From contig NZ_CAJHBO010000014.1 of the NCBI RefSeq assembly GCF_904846645.1, forward strand, positions 1 to 64,000: 64,000 bases of DNA, written 5' to 3'. Shown here one piece after another: positions 26,806 through 35,963 of the stretch. The notes below the pieces were generated by a model. The model worked only from the letters and a program-made list of their open reading frames with translations. It was not told the origin of the DNA and searched no databases. Every line of letters starts with the position of its first letter. Positions within the stretch are counted from its first letter, which is position 1. The stretch is from Psychrobacter sp. Pi2-1. Its GTDB lineage: Bacteria > Pseudomonadota > Gammaproteobacteria > Pseudomonadales > Moraxellaceae. The position numbers and the translations under genes were made by a program.

Positions 26806-28371
26806 ATGCACTATAGTTGGGATGTGGATAGAGCGGAAGGTCATATAGATAAACTTTGTGACTCAGTAAAAGATGTTGAAATAGTGCCTTATACTCGCGA
26901 GATGAGTTTGGGTAATATACCAGTTAACAAAGCATATGAAATGGATGCAGTCCATATCTACGTTGATATTTTAAATCTTGAAGACTTATTGACTAAAGAT
27001 GGTAATGAGAATGAAACTTCGCACAAAAGGGCCATTAGATTCTTTGATTCACATTTTAGAACCATCAGGTACATATTGGATGAGTCCGAGTCTTTATTTG
27101 TAGACTTCCACAATCAACGCCTACATGCCGTCGTCACAAAGCCTTATGACAATGAGAAGAAGCGCTTAGATAGAGCCGTGGCCCTTAGCGATTTGATTAT
27201 TGATGCTGTCGCTCAGCAGAAAAAAGATAGTAACGACAGTTATATCGATGCAGCGACGATCAGAGTGGGTATCGACTCTGGTATCGCCTTAGCTGTTAAT
27301 AATGGCCGAGCTAAGAATAAAGAGCCTTTGTTTTTAGGTAATCCCGCCAATCATGCTGCAAAGCATGCTGCAGGTGACAAAAAAGGAATTTACCTCACTA
27401 CTAACGCAAGGGATGTTCTTGAACTGTCCAAAGTGGCTGCTGACAAAACCAAGACATCAGCGTTAACTTCTGATGAGATCAAACTATCAGTTGATCGTAC
27501 AACGCTACCGAATGGTTTGTCACTTGAGAGTGTTAATAAGAACGCGCCTGAGCCTAAACTATTAAAAGATTTTCAGTTCTCGCGGGCAGCATCACCTTTG
27601 GAGGATTTTGACTTTAATAAGTACTACTATAAGACGGCTAAAAGACAAGAGCTGGTTTCTTTGTATGCCGATATTGATGGATTTACAAACTATGTGAACG
27701 TCAATATTGGTTCAGAGCAAGGTAAAAAGAACATTGTCCGCTGTTTGCACGTGATCAGATCAGAGATGGATGATTGCATCAATACTGATTTCAAAGGTAA
27801 GCGTGTACGTTTTATTGGCGACTGCATGCATGCCATTATCTGCGAAGGTAGTAATAAATATACAGACAGACTAAAGACAGTGGAAGTTGGCACTGAGGCA
27901 TCAGGCGGTATTAGAAGCAGCTTTAACCTATCACTAGAAAAGCTTAATGATAGATTTGGTATTCAAACCGACGATTTGGGTTTGGCTATTGGTTATGAGC
28001 TGGGTGATGTGTCTAATCTTAGAGTTGGTCAAGAGGGCGTAGATAATAGTACGCGTTTTTCATTAGGGATATCTACGATAGCCTCCGAAAAAGAACAAAT
28101 GCAGTGCGAACACGAAACAGAGACGCGCATCGGTAAAACGGCATTTGGAGTATTAGAAGGTTCTAAATATGAAGATTTATTTTCTGATAGATCAGCCACA
28201 GACATAACCTTTGAGCGTATTGAAGAAGTTGATAATGAAGCGATAGAAGAAGATACCGCTAAAAACGAAAGTTCAATGTACGACGATATCTCTTATTCTG
28301 TACCGACTCCATCGGATGAAGAGCTAATATCATCACGACCTGCGTTTAAGCCTCATGCCCAATTTAAATGA
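26806..28371 (+). CDS. pycC: Pycsar-like nucleotide cyclase with two cyclase lobes
   Basis: 521 residues, start after AAGGAT. The C-terminal lobe (about 275-485) is a class III cyclase domain: LYADIDGFTNYV (metal Asp, about 288) and RFIGDCMHAI (second Asp, about 340). The N-terminal lobe (about 40-215) also has cyclase-type strands (VHIYVDILNLEDLL, RVGIDSGIALAV, LGNPANHAAKHA) and looks like a second, perhaps non-catalytic, copy. Pycsar cyclases make cCMP or cUMP on infection and activate a linked effector; the cyclic-nucleotide-binding TIR gene two places on fits exactly. A tail of 35 residues is acidic and Ser-rich. Product identity is not predictable here. Confidence 0.85.
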   Translation: MHYSWDVDRAEGHIDKLCDSVKDVEIVPYTREMSLGNIPVNKAYEMDAVHIYVDILNLEDLLTKDGNENETSHKRAIRFFDSHFRTIRYILDESESLFVDFHNQRLHAVVTKPYDNEKKRLDRAVALSDLIIDAVAQQKKDSNDSYIDAATIRVGIDSGIALAVNNGRAKNKEPLFLGNPANHAAKHAAGDKKGIYLTTNARDVLELSKVAADKTKTSALTSDEIKLSVDRTTLPNGLSLESVNKNAPEPKLLKDFQFSRAASPLEDFDFNKYYYKTAKRQELVSLYADIDGFTNYVNVNIGSEQGKKNIVRCLHVIRSEMDDCINTDFKGKRVRFIGDCMHAIICEGSNKYTDRLKTVEVGTEASGGIRSSFNLSLEKLNDRFGIQTDDLGLAIGYELGDVSNLRVGQEGVDNSTRFSLGISTIASEKEQMQCEHETETRIGKTAFGVLEGSKYEDLFSDRSATDITFERIEEVDNEAIEEDTAKNESSMYDDISYSVPTPSDEELISSRPAFKPHAQFK

Positions 28372-29122
28372 TCTTGAGCAGTACCTCAATGCTGATGGTA
28401 TAGCCTTCAAAAAAGACAATGCATCCAATCTTTGTTTTGCATTGAATGTGCCGATGTCTAACGGTAAAAGAAAGGGCTTTGAGCTAACCGCCACTCAATC
28501 TGATTCTGAATTGTTGATCAAAGAAAGTGGCGGTTTTTTGCCAAATTTCTGCCCTAACAGGCACATAAACATGGGTGGTTATTTTTGCTTAGGTTTAAAG
28601 GTCGATAGCCTAGAAATAAGTGATTGGATCTCTGTCGTTAAAAAGTATTTAAGAGCTCAAGAGTACGTCAATAAGCATAGAAAGTGGCCAAAGAGTATTA
28701 ATGAATGGAGTCATGGGGAAGCAGCGTACTATCAGAATCTTGTAGAAGAAGGCTTGCTCAAGTTGCATGCCAATAACTTAAGTATTGATTTCAAAGAAAT
28801 TAAACTTATTGAAGTTAGTCCTGCTAAATCCTATCCATGCCAATCACATTATCGTTTATATTATGGATCAAAACTTATAGCCACAGGTATTGAGGATAAA
28901 ATACTTAATAAGAGAGCTTTTTGTGTTTGTGTCAAAGACGGTAGCGGAAAGCGTAGACATAAAACGATAGGTAATTGTAAGCATCAATGCGCTAATATTC
29001 TGTATCAAATACCCTTTAATGAAAAAAGAAGAGTATTAGAAGAAAGAAAATTTTGGAAAGCTTGTGAAGCCGTAGATTGTTGTATGACAATGGATGACTG
29101 TAAGTTAAACAATAATACATAG
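28355..29122 (+). CDS. E2-like (UBC-fold) accessory protein of Pycsar-like operon
   Basis: 255 residues; overlaps the cyclase gene by 17 bases. NRHINMGGYFCLG gives His70, Asn72 and Cys78 in the arrangement of prokaryotic E2-like proteins (H-x-N/h-x-x-G-x-x-C-L), with a conserved Trp-containing helix after it. The last 60 residues are Cys-rich (GNCKHQCANI, EAVDCCMTMDDC) and may bind zinc. E2-like proteins in CBASS conjugate the sensor enzyme to targets together with E1; no E1 or deubiquitinase gene is adjacent here. A role in priming the cyclase is inference. Confidence 0.65.
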   Translation: MPNLNDLEQYLNADGIAFKKDNASNLCFALNVPMSNGKRKGFELTATQSDSELLIKESGGFLPNFCPNRHINMGGYFCLGLKVDSLEISDWISVVKKYLRAQEYVNKHRKWPKSINEWSHGEAAYYQNLVEEGLLKLHANNLSIDFKEIKLIEVSPAKSYPCQSHYRLYYGSKLIATGIEDKILNKRAFCVCVKDGSGKRRHKTIGNCKHQCANILYQIPFNEKRRVLEERKFWKACEAVDCCMTMDDCKLNNNT

Positions 29123-29131
29123 GGGACTAAG

Positions 29132-30034
29132 ATGTCGCTTTCAGAAAGATTTAAAAATAAAGATCAAGCTGTCATAAGCGAGCTGTTAAAGCAAAAAATT
29201 GTTAATGGAAATATAGAGCTTGCAAAAGAAATTCAGCAAAGAGGTCAAGTGGTAGGTTTTGAGCAGGGTGATAACATCATTACTCAAGGAGATGATGACC
29301 AAGATGTTTTCTTCATCATTGCAGGTAACACAAGCTTGATCATCAATGGCTCAGAACTATTTTCTAGGGGGTCAGGCATCACTATTGGTGAGATGTCAGC
29401 AATCAACCCAGCCGAACCAAGGTCAGCAACTTTAATTGCTAAGGTAGATACAGTTACTGTAAAGGTTGATGTTGATTCGTTTACTGAGTTACTAGACAAA
29501 TATCCTATGGCTTACAAGTTTTTGCTTATAGATTACAATAGTAGGATGCAGGAAAAAAATGCCTTAATCCAACAACGTAATGCAAAGCCACGGTTATTTA
29601 TCGCGAGCACCGTTGAAGCCATACCTGTAGTTGAGGATATAAAGCTTAATTTACATCACGCAAATATAGAAGTGACGCTTTGGAGTGAACCAGAGACTTT
29701 TCAAGCTGGTTCTTATACATTAGAGTCTTTAGAGCAGCACGTTAAAACTCATGATTTTGGTTTGGCCATCATGACTGCTGATGATATTGTCATATCAAGA
29801 GAGGTAGAATCAGCTGCACCGCGTGATAATGTCGTATTTGAATTGGGATTGTTTATGGGTCATTTGGGCAAAGAGCGCACACTACTTGCTTTTCCAAGTG
29901 GGCAAGAATCTAAACTTGCAAGTGATTTACAAGGAGTGACGCCTTTGCACTATAAAGATGAGGATGGCAAAATCGATACCACAAATTTAGTAACACTTCT
30001 GAAAAGAAAAATCGCAGAGAAAGGGGTTAAATAA
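29132..30034 (+). CDS. pycTIR: PycTIR-type effector: cNMP-binding domain fused to TIR
   Basis: 300 residues, start after AGGGGAC. Residues 35-140 form a CRP-like cyclic-nucleotide-binding domain (FEQGDNIITQGDDDQDVFFII, ends SATLIAKVDT; shown in part as GDNIITQGDD); residues 150-300 form a TIR/CAP12 domain (RLFIAST, FGLAIMTADD, NVVFELGLFMGHLG with the conserved Glu). In Pycsar such proteins bind cCMP or cUMP and destroy NAD+, stopping the infected cell. Third gene of the operon and complete; its stop is only two bases before an IS256 target duplication. The TIR half is similar in layout to the truncated gene at 7625-8509. Confidence 0.9.
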   Translation: MSLSERFKNKDQAVISELLKQKIVNGNIELAKEIQQRGQVVGFEQGDNIITQGDDDQDVFFIIAGNTSLIINGSELFSRGSGITIGEMSAINPAEPRSATLIAKVDTVTVKVDVDSFTELLDKYPMAYKFLLIDYNSRMQEKNALIQQRNAKPRLFIASTVEAIPVVEDIKLNLHHANIEVTLWSEPETFQAGSYTLESLEQHVKTHDFGLAIMTADDIVISREVESAAPRDNVVFELGLFMGHLGKERTLLAFPSGQESKLASDLQGVTPLHYKDEDGKIDTTNLVTLLKRKIAEKGVK

Positions 30035-30036
30035 AT

Positions 30037-30044
30037 TCTATTTG
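30037..30044. repeat. Target-site duplication, left copy
   Basis: TCTATTTG, repeated at 31347-31354 on the other side of the IS256-family element. Eight bases is the usual IS256 duplication length. Confidence 0.85.
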
Positions 30045-31346
30045 GAGACCATCCCAGATTCTGTGTAACTGCCATTTAGATTAAATGCTTACTGATACGG
30101 TCATCAAACATAATCATAAAACGATTCAGAGCAGACGTCCAGTTACGGATTGGCATCGACCACTTTTTAGACGCCTGCTGGGTGGCTAAGTACACCACTT
30201 TGAATGCTGCCTGATCAGATGGGAACACCTTACGCTTATTCACTGCCGTCCGAATCACACTGTTTAGCGACTCTATCGCATTGGTGGTATAAATCACTTT
30301 TCTGATGTCTTTCGGATACTCAAAGAACACCGTTAAGCCCTCCCAGTTATTGCGCCAAGACTTGATGACATGCGGATACTCCTTGCCCCATACTTCATCA
30401 AAGTGCTCAAGGTTGGCCTCTGCTATCTCAAGCGTATCAGCGCCGTAGATGGCTTTTAAATCAGCCGCTACGGCCTTTTTATCCGTCCACGGCACAAACT
30501 TCATTGAGTAACGCACCATGTGTACGATACACAGCTGAACCTGAGCGTTAGGGTAGACCGTATTAATGGCATCAGGGAAGCCCTTTAAACCATCAACACA
30601 GGCAATGAGTATATCTTGTACCCCGCGGTTTTGTAGTTCAGTGAGAACACCAAGCCAGAATTTAGCGCCCTCATTCTCTGATAGCCACATGCCAAGCAGC
30701 TCTTTTTTACCATCAAGAGCAACGCCTAAGGCCAGATAGATAGCTTTGTTGATGATCTGCTTGTCCTGACGAACTTTGACGACAATGCAGTCTAAGTAGA
30801 CGATAGGATAAACACTGCTCAGTGGCCGGTTCTGCCAAGCGGTGATGTCCTCTAATATGTTATCGGTGATTCTTGAGATAAGAGAGCTTGAGATGTCAAC
30901 GTCGTAGAGCTCTTTAATGCTCTCTACAATCTCGGTGGTGGTTTGACCCTTGGCGTAAAGGAATATGATCTTGTCATCAAGGCCTGAGATACGGGTTTGA
31001 TGCTTACGCACTAGTGCAGGTTCAAAAGCGCCATCACGGTCTCTTGGGGTGGAGATTTCAAGATCGCCTGTATCACTGCGGACGGTCTTTTTAGTGTGCC
31101 CATTGCGCTTGTTAGGCTTATCCGCCTTTTCATGTTTGGGGTAGCCGAGATGGTCTTCCATTTCAGCTTCAAGGGCAGTATCGATAAAGGATTGCATGAG
31201 CTGCTTTTGAAAATCTTTGATGTCATCAAAGCTATTAATGCTACCAGCCATTTGCTCGGCCAGTTTCTTAATGTCAGATTGAGTAGTCATTGCTTATTCT
31301 CCTGTTAGTGGATTATAAGCAGTTACACAGTTTTTAGGAAACTCCC
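30045..31346 (-). mobile_element. IS256-family insertion sequence, complete, 1302 bp
   Basis: Delimited by about 28-base imperfect inverted repeats whose inner part CTGTGTAACTGC is identical, and flanked by an exact 8-base target duplication. It encodes one intact transposase on the minus strand. Direct duplication and intact gene indicate a recent insertion immediately after the Pycsar-like operon. Confidence 0.93.
30076..31290 (-). CDS. IS256-family (mutator) transposase
   Basis: 404 residues with the DDE residues of the mutator superfamily: VYLDCIVVKVR (first Asp), LIACVDGLKGFPDAI (second Asp) and TTNAIESLNS (Glu), plus the conserved C-terminal VYLATQQASKKW. Full length for the family, so likely active. 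Start at ATG 31290, preceded by AGGAGAATA. Confidence 0.95.
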   Translation of the reverse strand: MTTQSDIKKLAEQMAGSINSFDDIKDFQKQLMQSFIDTALEAEMEDHLGYPKHEKADKPNKRNGHTKKTVRSDTGDLEISTPRDRDGAFEPALVRKHQTRISGLDDKIIFLYAKGQTTTEIVESIKELYDVDISSSLISRITDNILEDITAWQNRPLSSVYPIVYLDCIVVKVRQDKQIINKAIYLALGVALDGKKELLGMWLSENEGAKFWLGVLTELQNRGVQDILIACVDGLKGFPDAINTVYPNAQVQLCIVHMVRYSMKFVPWTDKKAVAADLKAIYGADTLEIAEANLEHFDEVWGKEYPHVIKSWRNNWEGLTVFFEYPKDIRKVIYTTNAIESLNSVIRTAVNKRKVFPSDQAAFKVVYLATQQASKKWSMPIRNWTSALNRFMIMFDDRISKHLI

Positions 31347-31354
31347 TCTATTTG
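31347..31354. repeat. Target-site duplication, right copy
   Basis: TCTATTTG, identical to 30037-30044. Confidence 0.85.
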
Positions 31355-31445
31355 AGTTGTTTAAGCAACTGTTAACAACAAGTTTATTTGGTATAACCAA
31401 CAAATATTGATTTTAAATTGGTTTTTGAAGAAATATTTAAGATAA

Positions 31446-31590
31446 CTGAGTATGAAACTTTATTACTCCAAATTGTAACAAGTTACTATTGGTAATAGCT
31501 CTCAGTATGATACTTTATTATTTTTCACTCAAAATGGCAGGTAATAAAATCAAGAGTTTAGCCGAATCTCAGTATGATACTTTATTACTC
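31446..31590. repeat. Three direct repeats of about 20 bases
   Basis: Copies at 31446-31465, 31501-31520 and 31568-31590 share CTCAGTATGATACTTTATTA, the first with two changes. Copies two and three contain the perfect palindrome AGTAT-G-ATACT. Spacing is 55 and 67 bases, so the array is irregular. It lies between the IS256 element and the IS256 remnant and may be a regulator-binding array or what is left of a deleted locus. Confidence 0.6.
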
Positions 31591-31592
31591 GC

Positions 31593-31927
31593 TGACATAT
31601 GGTGCGCTATTCAATGAAGTTTGTACCATGGACGGATAAAAAAGCAGTAGCGGCTGATTTAAAAGCTATCTATGCCGCTGATAGGCTTGAGATAGCACAG
31701 GCAAACCTTGAGCACTTTGATAAGACTTGGTGTAAAGAGAGTACCCGCAAATGGTTACCTCTTGGCGCAATAACTGGGAGGGCTTAACGGTATTCTTCGA
31801 GTATCCTAAAGGTCAATGTCGATCCTTAACTGGACGTCTGCTTTAAATCGCTTTGTAATTATGTTTGATGACCGTATTAGTAAGTATTTAATCTAAATGG
31901 CAGTTGCACAGAATTCGAGATGGTCTC
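31593..31927 (+). pseudogene. IS256-family remnant, inverted relative to the intact copy
   Basis: Plus-strand sequence closely matches the transposase at 30076-31290: MVRYSMKFVPWTDKKAVAAD onward, then a frameshift, a jump over about 80 codons to the C-terminal MFDDRISKYLI, and the terminal inverted repeat ending GGTCTC at 31927. The first roughly 250 codons are absent. Clearly inactive. Confidence 0.88.
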
Positions 31928-31951
31928 CAATAACTATTAATACGAAATTTT

Positions 31952-31980
31952 AAAAATGAGCCATTATGAGGCTCATTTTT
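31952..31980 (-). terminator. Terminator of the 31979 gene
   Basis: AAAAATGAGCC / GGCTCATTTTT hairpin with A/T runs on both sides, beginning at the stop codon of the large minus-strand gene. Confidence 0.75.
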
Positions 31981-34900
31981 ATAGATTGAAAAAATGATCT
32001 AATCTTTTTAAGTTACTATATTCTATTGAATCTGAAGAAAATCCACTTTTTAAGTTGTTAAACGCTATACTTTTAATTTCTGGTTCTAAGTTCAGTATTA
32101 CAGACACGACCTTCTCTAATAAAGATATAATTGAAGAATTTTCAGGATCTAATATTCCCATAACTGATGTATATTTATTCCACAAGATTAAATGTTCAGT
32201 ACTAAAATTAGTTTCCATGCCTTTCTCACATTTCCTTCCAAGACCAGAGTGGATTAACCACGTCGTAATAACTGCCTGCGGTTCGTAATTATCTTCACTC
32301 TCAATGAGTTTATAGACTAGAGTTAGTAAAGTCTGTGGACTAATTTTCTGCACGTCAACATAAAGAAAAATATCTAAAAACAACTTATATTTTATTTTGA
32401 AATTTGTATGAAACAGTATTATCTTGTCAAAAATATATTGAAAATCTGTATCTTTATAATCTAGAACTTCTGGTCTTCCTAAGAAGTAATCTACTGAATC
32501 ACCCAAAAAATCTAATCTCATATTTAAGTCTATAATACCTAACTTACTGGTACTAACTATTTTATCTTGTAAAACACTCTTGTCTAACACATGTTTATCA
32601 CCTAAATACTCTAGAATATTAAAAATATTTCCAGTCTGAACACCTTGATTTTCTATAGAAACCAATTTGTTAACGTATAAATCATCAGTAATTAGAAGTC
32701 CTTTCTTATCCTTTAACGATTGGTCATACTGTAATAAACTTTCCTCATCTAAGTGTATCAAATCTAACTTAGTCAGATTATTTTGTATAGCTTTTAAAAT
32801 TTCTCCTGCAATATTATTATAAGGGGAAAGTAGAGCATGAGCTGTAAGGTTAAGTTCTTTAAAGAACCTTTCCAAGATAGAAAATCTTGGTAAGGACTCC
32901 AAGAAGCTATTAAAAATCCCTAATTCATTAAGAACTAGTATTGAAGTTTCCTCTATTAACAAAACATCAGACGTATCTATTAGGTCTTTAAAATCATTTT
33001 TATTTAACTGAGGAGAATGTATAATTTTAAATTCTAATTCTTGATCTGTAGAAGATTTTGATAAAAACCAAGTAGTAAAAATATCTCTAGTATCCTGTAG
33101 ATATAGCCCTCTCATAAAAAAAGGTATAGTTAATTCACTACTTCTAAGCTTTTGCTTATTACTTTCCCATAATTCAATCAGTTCTGGAGTAATACCCGCC
33201 ATGTCTCTCAAAGATTCTAATAATCCTTCAGCACCTTCATCCGTATTGATACTCCCTATCTTAAAAACTTTAGAGTTAGGAAATTTCTTGGTATATTCAT
33301 TTCGTCTTTCTGTATAATCTGTAAACTGATTATCATTTTCAAATGGGCACAAAAGCATGCATAACTGTAAATAATCACCTTCCTGATCACAGTTATTTTG
33401 ATCTACAAGTGTTCCATATTTTAAAACCGCAGTCTTTGTTTTTTCCGTATAGTCAGCTCTGTTCGGATAAATACTAATAAGTTGTCTAATAATAAAGATT
33501 TTATCTTCTATATTAGACGAATTTGCTAAATTCTCCTCAAGCAGTTCGACTACATTATCAATTAAGCCTAATGAAAGAGAGAGATTGATAAAAAAATCTT
33601 TTTCTTGCTTTCCTATGTCCTCTAACTTAATTACATCTGCAATAATCTGATAGGCAACTCCTACCCTACCTTGATTTTGTAAAGCTGCCGCTTGTACTAG
33701 TTTCCATTTTGAAATAGCTATACCTTTAGCAATATTCTTTTCTGCTAATCTTTCTGCATCAGCCCAGCGCTCTGTAGTGATAAAAGCTTGGGCTAGGTCT
33801 AAATATCTATTTTTACTCAACTCTCTTGTTTCTAATATATTCTCTGCTAACTCAATTAATTGATTAGCAGTCATACTGTCCCGAGGATTTAAATATCTAA
33901 TCAGTTGTACAGCGATAACTAAAGGCTTATCTAAATCTATATATTTTTGATATAAGTTTTGGGTAAACTCATTATGTCTACTTTTATCTCGGTTGGACTT
34001 ATTGACAAAATCTTGAATCGCAATGAATGCTTCACCGTCTGGGAGCGACTTTACAATTTTCTCATATTGAGCAGCTAGATTTTTGTCGAACATTGAGTCA
34101 GCGATTTCAGCCCCAATACAAAAAATAGCAGGAACATTTTCTCTAGAAGAACTTAATAAAATACTTTCATATTTTTGAATTAACGACAAACATAGTTTAG
34201 ATTTATTTAAATTATAACATGAGAGGATATGCATACTACATTCATCACCATCTAGTGACTCTAGCTTTTCAAGTAATTCGATTACTTTTGTATATTGCCC
34301 ACAATTAAATAATATACGAACATATGATCGTATGACTTCTGAATGTGATGTTCTTTCACTTAAAATCTCATCAAAATAACAGGTAAGCTCTTCTAATTTG
34401 TTAAAATATCCGTAAATTAATGCACTGATATCTATAAGCATAGTAATATCATTTGGATATCCTAGTTTTTTAGCTGCAATCCATGCTTTCTGTAATGAAC
34501 TAAATGCTTGCTTCATCCCTTCTAGATCGTAATCAGGTCTTCCCTCAATAGGAAGAATCTCTCCATATATTCCCACATCATTTGAAGATTTCTGGAAGAA
34601 CCTTCTAGCAGCTAATGCATTAAAAATATAGGTTTTTCTATCATCCTCAAATTCATGACCTAAATTTTCTTCAATGATGAGATCTAGTTCTTCATGAAGA
34701 GATCCTATAGTACATATAACCATTTGCATCATAGTTTCAGTGGGATAATATTGTTTTAGTAGTTGTAGAGCCTCTGTAGGTCTCTTCAGCATTGCTAGAA
34801 TTTTAGCTTTCAGTGCGCATTCTGGAAGACTGCTACTCCCTAGTGTGTCAAGTGATTCTTCGAGCTCATCTTGTGAAAGTGTTGAGTCTAGTTTAAATTT

Positions 34901-35800
34901 TGACTCTAAGTATGCCAAACGATATCGATCTTTAGAACTCTTCTCTTGTGCTAACTTAAAGTATTTTTCCGCATCATCACGAAATCCTTCATGAGACAGA
35001 ATATTACCTCTTTGATAGTAAAACTCTGCCATTTCATGGGTATTAAAGTTATCTTTTTTAGTATTTAGTTTGTCTAATACTACTTTCGCAGCCTGTATGC
35101 GATTATTTGACAAATAATCTGAACACATCTTTAAATCAGTTGAAACCTCATCCTTAGGATTATCAATCCAAGGGGCTTCATTTTTCAGTTCAATCGATTT
35201 CAAAAAAATAGGCTTTTCATCGATGTTTTTTGCAATTAAACTCAAAGTATCCAACAAAGGTCTTTCTAATTCGTTAATACCTTTTCTAATCTCGGAGAAT
35301 GCTAGTTTTTCTTGAAATCTATTCGCATAAAAACTATATATATCTAAATCCTGATTTAGCAGGTTTGTAGTAGGAATGCTTATCGAAATAGTTTTTTGAC
35401 TATTCAACTTTTTAGCATTTTTGTCAAACCATTTCTCATCAAGCCAAAAATAATAAATAGGACACTCATAAAACTTTTTTTCATCTCGAATATCTACAAC
35501 CGCTACCATCACAAGAGGTTCTTGTCGGTGATAATATGCTAATGTAGTGGTTTTGAAGTCGTAAGAGATAGATGTATGAGTTTTATTATATGTTGGCGAC
35601 ATAGTACCTTTGAGCTGTAGATAGAAGCTAAACTCGACTTGACTACTATCATTTTTCAACTGTATCAAGTAGTCAATTCCAAAGTCTGAATCACCATCTT
35701 GTTCTTTTTCTATCCAATCAAGTGGCATATGATTAGTCAAAGCTTTTTTCGCTAATCGTCCAATTCTTTGGCTATCACCTTCTTCAGGCAAATTTGTCAT
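31979..35800 (-). CDS. Large DUF4365-like/TPR protein, candidate defence factor
   Basis: 1273 residues from ATG 35800 (GGAT upstream; a GTG at 35806 is in frame). The N-terminal 170 residues resemble DUF4365: DFGIDYLIQL (Asp43) followed by FYLQLKGT (Gln62-x-Lys64), a PD-(D/E)XK-like nuclease arrangement. The rest, about 200-1000, is a helical solenoid with TPR-like pairs (FYYQRGNILSHEGFRDDAEKYF in part as RDDAEKYFKLAQE; RWADAERLAEKNIAKG). The C-terminal 250 residues have no recognisable motif. A single-gene unit with its own terminator, very AT-rich, in a defence island. An infection-sensing nuclease is a reasonable guess; no named system was recognised. Confidence 0.7.
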   Translation of the reverse strand: MTNLPEEGDSQRIGRLAKKALTNHMPLDWIEKEQDGDSDFGIDYLIQLKNDSSQVEFSFYLQLKGTMSPTYNKTHTSISYDFKTTTLAYYHRQEPLVMVAVVDIRDEKKFYECPIYYFWLDEKWFDKNAKKLNSQKTISISIPTTNLLNQDLDIYSFYANRFQEKLAFSEIRKGINELERPLLDTLSLIAKNIDEKPIFLKSIELKNEAPWIDNPKDEVSTDLKMCSDYLSNNRIQAAKVVLDKLNTKKDNFNTHEMAEFYYQRGNILSHEGFRDDAEKYFKLAQEKSSKDRYRLAYLESKFKLDSTLSQDELEESLDTLGSSSLPECALKAKILAMLKRPTEALQLLKQYYPTETMMQMVICTIGSLHEELDLIIEENLGHEFEDDRKTYIFNALAARRFFQKSSNDVGIYGEILPIEGRPDYDLEGMKQAFSSLQKAWIAAKKLGYPNDITMLIDISALIYGYFNKLEELTCYFDEILSERTSHSEVIRSYVRILFNCGQYTKVIELLEKLESLDGDECSMHILSCYNLNKSKLCLSLIQKYESILLSSSRENVPAIFCIGAEIADSMFDKNLAAQYEKIVKSLPDGEAFIAIQDFVNKSNRDKSRHNEFTQNLYQKYIDLDKPLVIAVQLIRYLNPRDSMTANQLIELAENILETRELSKNRYLDLAQAFITTERWADAERLAEKNIAKGIAISKWKLVQAAALQNQGRVGVAYQIIADVIKLEDIGKQEKDFFINLSLSLGLIDNVVELLEENLANSSNIEDKIFIIRQLISIYPNRADYTEKTKTAVLKYGTLVDQNNCDQEGDYLQLCMLLCPFENDNQFTDYTERRNEYTKKFPNSKVFKIGSINTDEGAEGLLESLRDMAGITPELIELWESNKQKLRSSELTIPFFMRGLYLQDTRDIFTTWFLSKSSTDQELEFKIIHSPQLNKNDFKDLIDTSDVLLIEETSILVLNELGIFNSFLESLPRFSILERFFKELNLTAHALLSPYNNIAGEILKAIQNNLTKLDLIHLDEESLLQYDQSLKDKKGLLITDDLYVNKLVSIENQGVQTGNIFNILEYLGDKHVLDKSVLQDKIVSTSKLGIIDLNMRLDFLGDSVDYFLGRPEVLDYKDTDFQYIFDKIILFHTNFKIKYKLFLDIFLYVDVQKISPQTLLTLVYKLIESEDNYEPQAVITTWLIHSGLGRKCEKGMETNFSTEHLILWNKYTSVMGILDPENSSIISLLEKVVSVILNLEPEIKSIAFNNLKSGFSSDSIEYSNLKRLDHFFNL

Positions 35801-35963
35801 ATTCACATCCTAAATATTTGTAGAATCAAGGTTATCTATAACCAGCTTTGTTGCAAAAATATATTAATAATGGCTTATTTATAAATATGATTATCAGATG
35901 GATAAGTTTGCAACTAAAACTTACTGTACATCAATTGTTAAACCTATAACAACTCCCTGATTA

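Noticed and set aside
31446..31590. Possible CRISPR remnant
   Set aside because: Only three copies, unequal spacing (55 and 67 bases), one copy imperfect and no cas genes in the window.
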